Below the pieces are notes generated by a model. The model made no database searches, was not told the origin of the DNA, and saw only the letters and a program-made list of their open reading frames with translations. A DNA stretch of 64,000 nucleotides from Candidatus Eremiobacteraceae bacterium (GTDB taxonomy: Bacteria; Vulcanimicrobiota; Vulcanimicrobiia; Eremiobacterales; Eremiobacteraceae), in NCBI GenBank assembly GCA_036511855.1, contig DATCBN010000044.1, positions 1-64,000 on the forward strand, given 5' to 3'. Of the stretch, positions 59,351-64,000 are shown piece by piece. Position numbers and translations under genes: made by a program. Positions within the stretch are counted from its first letter, which is position 1. Every line of letters starts with the position of its first letter.

Positions 59351-59392
59351 GGGCAAGCGATGCTTGTCCTAGTACAGGTCACCCTCCTACGG
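59351..59392 (-). repeat. Palindromic repeat, locus 5b, inverted copy
   Basis: Directly after the T run an inverted copy spans 59351-59392. Its minus strand reads CCGTAGGAGGGTGACC, then TGTACTAGGACAAGC, ATC, GCTTGCCC. The stem has one mismatch. It lies just beyond the 3' end of the minus-strand GNAT gene. Confidence 0.8.
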
Positions 59393-59396
59393 CGAA

Positions 59397-59690
59397 TCAT
59401 TGGTCGAGGACGAAGATGAGCTCTTCAGTCGTTGGGGTGCCGGCACGTTTGAAGCCGCATTTTTCCAATACGCGAATGGAACCCATGTTGTCTTTCCCAG
59501 CGCGCGCATAGATCGGCCGCTCCTTCACCTCAAGTAGATACTCCGCGAGCGCTTTCGTGGCGATGCCTTTTCCCCAATGCCGCTTGTCAATCCAATAGCT
59601 GATTTCAGCATAGCCGAAGCGCTGAAAGCTCGAAATGCATCCGACCACTTCTCCGTCAACGACGATGCGTCGTTTTTCGATCGTAGTCAT
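59397..59690 (-). CDS. Short GNAT acetyltransferase-like protein coupled to rimP
   Basis: Only 97 residues, about half a normal GNAT (150-180). It starts in an ATGA overlap with the rimP stop. The visible part begins at the strand before motif A (IVVDGEVVGCISSF), then YWIDKRHWGKGIATKALAEY (acetyl-CoA-binding R/K-x-x-G-x-A type) and ARAGKDNMGSIRVLEKCGFK with the catalytic-region Asn. The first 50 residues of the fold, which shape the acceptor site, are absent and no matching frame is seen upstream because that DNA is rimP. It may be a remnant, a small dimeric enzyme, or a newly coupled minimal domain. Confidence 0.7.
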   Translation of the reverse strand: MTTIEKRRIVVDGEVVGCISSFQRFGYAEISYWIDKRHWGKGIATKALAEYLLEVKERPIYARAGKDNMGSIRVLEKCGFKRAGTPTTEELIFVLDQ

Positions 59691-60178
59691 TTTCTCTTGA
59701 AGTCTGCACTCGCATCGTAGATCAGGTTAGCGCGCTTGATCGCCGCGAGCGGCACCGGCGTGGCTCCGGCATGCGGATCATCGATGACGACCGCGATCTC
59801 ATCGGCGGTCACGATGGGTCCGCTGAACTCCACACGGTTCCCTACGGGCTGCGAGGTCACGATCTTCGCCTTGCGGCCGGCAAAGCGGCGGAAATGTGAT
59901 GCGGTGAAAAGCGGCCTGTCCAATCCGGCCGACGCCACCTCGAGATCGTAATCCGGTGCCGGGTCTGACAGCGCGTCGATGCGCATCGCGATGGACTTGC
60001 TCACCGCTTCGCAGAGCTCGGTCGACACGCCGCCCTCGCGGTCGAGCATGATTCGAAGTGAATAGCCGCCGCGCTCGCGCACGACGAGCCGCCTCACGAG
60101 CTCGACGCCTGCGAAGTCCGCGACGACGATCTCGACGATGGTCTCGATGCGTTGACGGTCGTCTCGCATAACGTTCAC
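59687..60178 (-). CDS. rimP: Ribosome maturation factor RimP
   Basis: A 163-residue protein needed for 30S maturation. GTG 60178 has GGAGG six to ten bases upstream. Typical parts are VVRERGGYSLRIMLDREGGV, STELCEAVSKSIAMRIDAL, YDLEVASAGLDRPLFTASHF and GRKAKIVTSQP. In most bacteria it heads the rimP-nusA-infB operon. Here it follows pxpA by 15 bases, as part of the 5-oxoprolinase operon, and nusA is 8.5 kb downstream on the same strand. The gene is coupled at its 3' end to a short GNAT. Confidence 0.93.
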   Translation of the reverse strand: MNVMRDDRQRIETIVEIVVADFAGVELVRRLVVRERGGYSLRIMLDREGGVSTELCEAVSKSIAMRIDALSDPAPDYDLEVASAGLDRPLFTASHFRRFAGRKAKIVTSQPVGNRVEFSGPIVTADEIAVVIDDPHAGATPVPLAAIKRANLIYDASADFKRK

Positions 60179-60193
60179 GTTCGTCCTCCAGCC

Positions 60194-60922
60194 TCACAGC
60201 TTCGCGATGCGGATCACAGCGTCGCCAAGCGCCGCGCGGACCGCGCGGGCGATGGGCACCGCCGCCTCCGTGTCGCCGTGGATGCATAGCGTGTCGATGT
60301 CGCCGCGCTGCGCGAGCCGGACGGCCTGCCGTGCGGCAAGCTCCGGGTCGTCGAACACCGCGCCGGGCAATGCGCGGGCGCGTAAAGTGCCATCGGTCTC
60401 GTACGCTCGATCGCAGAACCCCTCAGCCGCCACTTGCAAACCGGCGGCGCGCCCTGCATCGAGCAGCAGCGATCCGGCCAGGCCCACCAGCACGAGCGAA
60501 GCATTGAACGTCGCCACAGCGCCGGCGACCGCGGTCGCTATAGACCAGTCGACGGCAGCATCGTTGTACAGCGCTCCGTGCGGCTTCACATGTCTTAATG
60601 ATACGTCGCACGTATTCGCAATTTCGCGAAATGCGGTCAACTGACCGATCAGTGCGGCAGCTGCGTCGCCAGGTGATTGCGCGCGCGACCGGCGGCCGAA
60701 GTTCGCGCGGTCCGCGTACGACGGATGCGCTCCGACCGATACGCCTCGCGCGGCCGCCGCGAGAACCGTGGCTTCCATTGACGCCGCGTCGCCGGCGTGG
60801 CCGCCGCACGCGACGTTGGCGGAAGTGACGAGCGCGAGCAACTCCTCGTCGGAGGCGCGGCCCCTCGGGCCAGGCAGCTCGCCCATATCGCAATTGAGAT
60901 CGATGTGCGACGCCGGCTTCAT
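60194..60922 (-). CDS. pxpA: 5-oxoprolinase subunit A (LamB/YcsF family)
   Basis: A 242-residue protein, subunit A of the ATP-dependent bacterial 5-oxoprolinase, which opens 5-oxoproline to glutamate. It has IDLNCDMGELPGPRGRASDE, SANVACGGHAGDAASM, GVSVGAHPSYADRANFGRR and VKPHGALYN, all typical. ATG 60922 overlaps the pxpC stop (ATGA). Order pxpB-pxpC-pxpA is conserved in many genomes. It disposes of 5-oxoproline formed spontaneously from glutamine. Confidence 0.95.
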   Translation of the reverse strand: MKPASHIDLNCDMGELPGPRGRASDEELLALVTSANVACGGHAGDAASMEATVLAAAARGVSVGAHPSYADRANFGRRSRAQSPGDAAAALIGQLTAFREIANTCDVSLRHVKPHGALYNDAAVDWSIATAVAGAVATFNASLVLVGLAGSLLLDAGRAAGLQVAAEGFCDRAYETDGTLRARALPGAVFDDPELAARQAVRLAQRGDIDTLCIHGDTEAAVPIARAVRAALGDAVIRIAKL

Positions 60923-61941
60923 CCCTCGACTCCTTCGAAAAAACCCTGCGTCAGGCGCTCCGCAAAGCCGTTGTCGCGCACGGTCGAGGCTTGCGGACCG
61001 GCGCCGGTTCCGGATAGCGAGCTGACCCGCTCTGCCAACGCCGCCTCAGACTCTTCTACGCTGACCATCTCGAAGCGCACCCGCGCGCCGGGCCGCAGCT
61101 GCGCGACAATGGGCAGATCGGCGTAGATGACGCACGCGGCGACGGCGTAGCCGCCTGTCGTCTGGTGCTCGACGAGCAGCACCATCGGAGCTCCGTCGCT
61201 TGCGATCTGCACGCAGCCAGCCGTCACGCCGAACGAAACGATGTCCGACGGCGCGCCGGCCGACCCGTCGCGTCCGCCGTCCAGCATCATCGCCTGGCGG
61301 GATGAACGTGCGCTGACCGTATACGTGTTGGAAAGCAGCGACGGCGTGAGGCGGCCGTCAAGTCCGGGCAACACCCGCAGCAATGCGTCGGTCGGCAGTC
61401 GCAGACTCGGGAGCCGTCGCCCCACAAGCGAAGCGGTCCGCTTCGCGTCGGGGCCAAGTTCGAACTCGTCGCCTCGCTCGAGAATGCGGCCGCCGAATCC
61501 GGAAGTCACGTCGGTGCTCGAACTTCCGAACACCTCGGGCACGCGCAAGCCGCCGTCTAACGCGATGTAGGACCTCAACCCTCGCCGCGCCGCTCCGACC
61601 ACGATCAAGCTGCCCGCCGGCGCGGCGTGCGCCACCCAGGGCTCGCAGACGCGCTCGCCGATCGCGAGCGGCGCATCCGCCCCGCTCACCGCCACGATGG
61701 CATCGGACGAAATCTTCAACGTCGTGCCGGAAAGAGTCGTCTCGATCAGCGCTCGGCCGTCGTCATTGCCAACGAGCCTGTTGGCGGCGCGCGCCGAATA
61801 CCAATCCGCAGCACCGCACGGCGACACGCCCATCCAGCCTGCGCCGCGACGGCCAAGATCCTGCACGCACGTGAGCATGCCGGCTTCGATAGCGCGCACC
61901 GTGCGGCGCGAGGTGAGCCCGTTCTCCACCTTGTTCTTCAC
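60919..61941 (-). CDS. pxpC: 5-oxoprolinase subunit C (biotin-dependent carboxylase-like)
   Basis: A 340-residue subunit starting at GTG 61941, in a GTGA overlap with pxpB. Motifs are AGMLTCVQDLGRRGAGWMGV, SPCGAADWYSARAANRLVGN, ALDGGLRVPEVFGSSST, and RVLPGLDGRLTPSLLSNTYT, SARSSRQAMMLDGG, LVEHQTTGGYAVAACVI. These match the KipA/YbgK family. The protein works with PxpA and PxpB. Length is typical (about 310-340). No biotin-attachment motif is expected or seen. Confidence 0.94.
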   Translation of the reverse strand: MKNKVENGLTSRRTVRAIEAGMLTCVQDLGRRGAGWMGVSPCGAADWYSARAANRLVGNDDGRALIETTLSGTTLKISSDAIVAVSGADAPLAIGERVCEPWVAHAAPAGSLIVVGAARRGLRSYIALDGGLRVPEVFGSSSTDVTSGFGGRILERGDEFELGPDAKRTASLVGRRLPSLRLPTDALLRVLPGLDGRLTPSLLSNTYTVSARSSRQAMMLDGGRDGSAGAPSDIVSFGVTAGCVQIASDGAPMVLLVEHQTTGGYAVAACVIYADLPIVAQLRPGARVRFEMVSVEESEAALAERVSSLSGTGAGPQASTVRDNGFAERLTQGFFEGVEG

Positions 61942-62642
61942 GCGATGTCCGCGATCGCATCGGCGAGCCGGTCTCTCGGCTCGAAAATAACGGTGTCGCC
62001 GGGGCGCATCAGCGCGGCCGGATCGCGCTCGGGATCGAAGAGCGTGGCGGCAGTGAGCCCCAGGAGCCGCCAGCCGCCGCTTGCAGTTCGCGGATAGACG
62101 CCGCACTGTCCGGCAGCGATCGCGACGCTGCCGGCAGGCACGCGCGGACGGGGCGACGTCAAGCGGCGTGCGCCGGCAAACGCTTCAGGCAGACCCAACA
62201 AATACGGAAAACCCGCGAGAAAGCCCAAGAACGCGACCCGGTATTCCGGTTGACAGATCAAATCGCGCATGCGCCTCTCGCGCATGCCGAGGTCGTGCGC
62301 CGTCTGTTCGAAGTCGATGCCGTTTTGGCCGCCGAAACAAACGCCGAGCGTGATGCGTCGCGCGCGCGGCTGCCGGATTTCCTCCGGTGGCGAAAAATCG
62401 ATCGCGACCTGGTTCACGGCCTCGCTGACGAGCATTAGTTGCCGCGCCGGCGAAGTCGTCAACGGATCGAATCGCACGAACACCGACCTATACGCCGGCA
62501 CCACGTCGTGTGCCGCGCTTCCAAGTGCTAAGCGCAATGAGCCGGCTAGCTCCATCGCCTTCACCGCGAGGTCTGCGTTGTCGCCGTCGCCGAGGTCGAC
62601 CAAGACTCCCAAGTCCCCCAGCGGTCTGAACGAAGTTGTCAT
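61938..62642 (-). CDS. pxpB: 5-oxoprolinase subunit B (KipI/YbgJ family)
   Basis: A 234-residue subunit. ATG 62642 was chosen; the frame is open to 62759 but no convincing ribosome-binding site marks any start. Conserved parts are FRPLGDLGVLVDLGD, VVPAYRSVFVRFDPLT, ITLGVCFGGQNGIDF (the cyclophilin-like VxYGGxxGPD equivalent), EYRVAFLGFLAGFPYLLGL and GSVAIAAGQCGVYPRTASGG, WRLLGLT. In Bacillus the homologue KipI also inhibits a sporulation kinase; that role is not expected here. It is the first gene of the pxpBCA-rimP-GNAT operon. Confidence 0.94.
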   Translation of the reverse strand: MTTSFRPLGDLGVLVDLGDGDNADLAVKAMELAGSLRLALGSAAHDVVPAYRSVFVRFDPLTTSPARQLMLVSEAVNQVAIDFSPPEEIRQPRARRITLGVCFGGQNGIDFEQTAHDLGMRERRMRDLICQPEYRVAFLGFLAGFPYLLGLPEAFAGARRLTSPRPRVPAGSVAIAAGQCGVYPRTASGGWRLLGLTAATLFDPERDPAALMRPGDTVIFEPRDRLADAIADIA

Positions 62643-62802
62643 CACGATGCGCAGCGTTTCGCCCAGCGGCACCATACTTCCTAACGCATCGGCCGCGCGG
62701 CGCATGACCGTCCGTTCAATGCGCAATGGCCGGCGCCAAGTAATTACGCTCACCCGCACCGAACCGCGTCGGCGTCACAATATCGCGAAAGGTTGATGAG
62801 CC

Positions 62803-64000
62803 TTGGCCGACTTCCACTTTTCCCCACGCCCAAACCGCGCGGCTGAAATCCGCTGGCGCGAGTGGGGCGAAGCGCCGTTCGCCGAATCGGCGGAGGAAGC
62901 CAAGCCGGTTCTTCTCGCCATTTCCGCTGTGTGGTGCCATTGGTGCCATGTGATGGACGAAACCACGTACTCGACCGACGCCGTGATCGATCTGATCAAC
63001 GAGCGATTCGTCCCGGTCCGCGTCGACAACGACCGTCGCCCAGATGTGAATGCCCGCTACAATATGGGCGGTTGGCCGACGACCGCGATACTCACCGCCG
63101 ACGGTGAAATCGTGCATGGCGGAACATATATCCCACCCGACGCGATGCATCGGCTGTTGAGCCAAATCGAGCGCTTTTTCGCCGAGCCCGACAACCGTCT
63201 CGAACTCGCCGAACGCGTCGCCGAGGTCAGAGCGGAACGAGCGCGCCGCCCAAAGACCGTGGACTCTGGTCCGATCGACCGCAACACCCCCGCTCTCGTC
63301 TTCTCAATGCTGGACGAACATTTCGACGCGGACTATGGCGGCTTTGGAAACGAACAAAAGTTCCCGCAGACCGGCACGCTTCATTTCTTGCTCGATTGGT
63401 GGTCGCGGACGCGCGACGAGCGCGCCGAAACCATCGTTGTGAAAACACTGCGCGGCATGGCCGGCGCCGGCATGTACGACCACGTCGAGGGTGGGTTCTA
63501 CCGATATTCCACCACGCGCGACTACAGCGTGCCGCACTTCGAGAAGATGCTCGAGGATCTCGGCGGACTTCTGCTCGCGTGCGCGCGCGCCGGCGCGGCG
63601 TTCGGTCAAGCGGATCTCAGCAGCCTCGCGATCGATGTCAGACGTTATCTCGACGAACACCTATGGCAATCGAAGTTCGGCGCCTACGGCGGCAGCCAGG
63701 ATGCCGACGAGATCTACTATTCGCTCGATGCGGCCGGAAGGTCTGGACTTGTCGCGCCGTACGTCGATCCTACGATCTATACGTCCTGGAACGCGGAAAC
63801 CGCGCGAGCGCTGCTGCTTTCGGGACCGCTTCTAGTCCCGTTCGGCGCTGACGCGGCCGAATGGCGCAGTCGCGGATTGACCGTCTTGGAGTCGTTGTGG
63901 TCGAATCTGCTTCAAGACGGACTCATGTGCCGTTACTTCGACGGCCGCGGCCACCTTCGGGGCTTGCTCGGCGATCAGGTCTGGTCCGCCTCCGCCGCGC
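62803..64000 (+). CDS. YyaL-type thioredoxin-domain protein, 5' part (runs off the window)
   Basis: At least 399 residues are present and the frame continues past 64000; family members are about 650-700. TTG 62803 is the first possible start after an in-frame stop, with AAAGG ten bases upstream. The N-terminal thioredoxin-like domain has VWCHWCHVMDETTYS (the CHWCH motif), RFVPVRVDNDRRPDVNARY and GGWPTTAILT. It is followed by the start of the (alpha/alpha)6 barrel: YGGFGNEQKFPQTGTLHFLL, GGFYRYSTTRDYSVPHFEKM and GGSQDADEIYYS. This is the DUF255/YyaL/SPATA20 family, whose activity is not established. It may act as a glycosidase-like or redox enzyme. Confidence 0.93.
   Translation, partial: MADFHFSPRPNRAAEIRWREWGEAPFAESAEEAKPVLLAISAVWCHWCHVMDETTYSTDAVIDLINERFVPVRVDNDRRPDVNARYNMGGWPTTAILTADGEIVHGGTYIPPDAMHRLLSQIERFFAEPDNRLELAERVAEVRAERARRPKTVDSGPIDRNTPALVFSMLDEHFDADYGGFGNEQKFPQTGTLHFLLDWWSRTRDERAETIVVKTLRGMAGAGMYDHVEGGFYRYSTTRDYSVPHFEKMLEDLGGLLLACARAGAAFGQADLSSLAIDVRRYLDEHLWQSKFGAYGGSQDADEIYYSLDAAGRSGLVAPYVDPTIYTSWNAETARALLLSGPLLVPFGADAAEWRSRGLTVLESLWSNLLQDGLMCRYFDGRGHLRGLLGDQVWSASAA

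Overview
This is a GC-rich chromosomal window (about 60% G+C by eye) from a free-living, probably diderm bacterium. I saw no rRNA, convincing tRNA, CRISPR array, insertion sequence or phage gene. The gene mix suggests an uncultured soil lineage; Candidatus Eremiobacterota (WPS-2) or a similar phylum is my best guess, by inference only. That mix is secreted S53 peptidases, Vgb-like and BNR propellers, a DUF3494 protein, phosphoketolase plus acetate kinase, PPK2 and many exported proteins of unknown function. Coding density is high and no gene-free stretch exceeds 300 bases.

Layout. 0-5.6 kb: end of a DUF3494 protein, an MFS exporter, a Tat-exported SRPBCC protein, a Vgb-like lipoprotein and a PDZ/aspartyl protease. 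5.8-10.3 kb (minus): xfp-ackA plus a zinc-ribbon membrane protein, a phosphoketolase route to acetate and ATP. 10.4-15.2 kb: CPBP protease, PPK2, then a DtxR/MntR regulator coupled to an Nramp-related transporter, a small membrane protein and an atypical SDR. 15.3-25.5 kb: an S53 peptidase, an aldo-keto reductase/PLP decarboxylase operon and three large exported proteins. 25.7-31 kb: two small unknown genes, an exported cyanophycinase-like protein coupled to ribF, and an amino-acid permease. 30.5-39.2 kb: a MacAB-type efflux operon with a long palindrome upstream, a GGDEF-EAL protein, an Ada repair protein and a GNAT. 39.3-45.2 kb (minus): truB, nrnA, rbfA, a TPR-like gene, infB and ylxR. 45.3-49.8 kb: exported MsrA, a second S53 peptidase and small exported proteins. 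49.8-51.2 kb: nusA. 51.3-55.9 kb: WYL regulator, DUF202 protein, a cation/proton antiporter behind a hairpin that covers its ribosome-binding site, and a DUF3311/SSS carboxylate symporter. 56-59.3 kb: a minor-pilin cluster. 59.4-62.6 kb (minus): pxpBCA (5-oxoprolinase), rimP and a short GNAT. 62.8 kb to the end: start of a YyaL-type thioredoxin-domain protein.

Two large-scale patterns stand out. The conserved translation/transcription cluster rimP-nusA-ylxR-infB-rbfA-nrnA-truB-ribF is present in canonical order and on one strand, but is cut into four pieces by 8.2, 4.6 and 10.9 kb of unrelated genes. A family of short palindromes (GTACTAGGGCAAGC followed by the complementary GCTTGCCC) sits at gene 3' ends around 39.2, 46.0, 47.8, 47.9 and 59.3 kb, several with T runs as in intrinsic terminators; one variant carries compensatory stem changes.

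Start codons were chosen from visible Shine-Dalgarno motifs and stop/start overlaps; GTGA and ATGA overlaps are common and mark operons.
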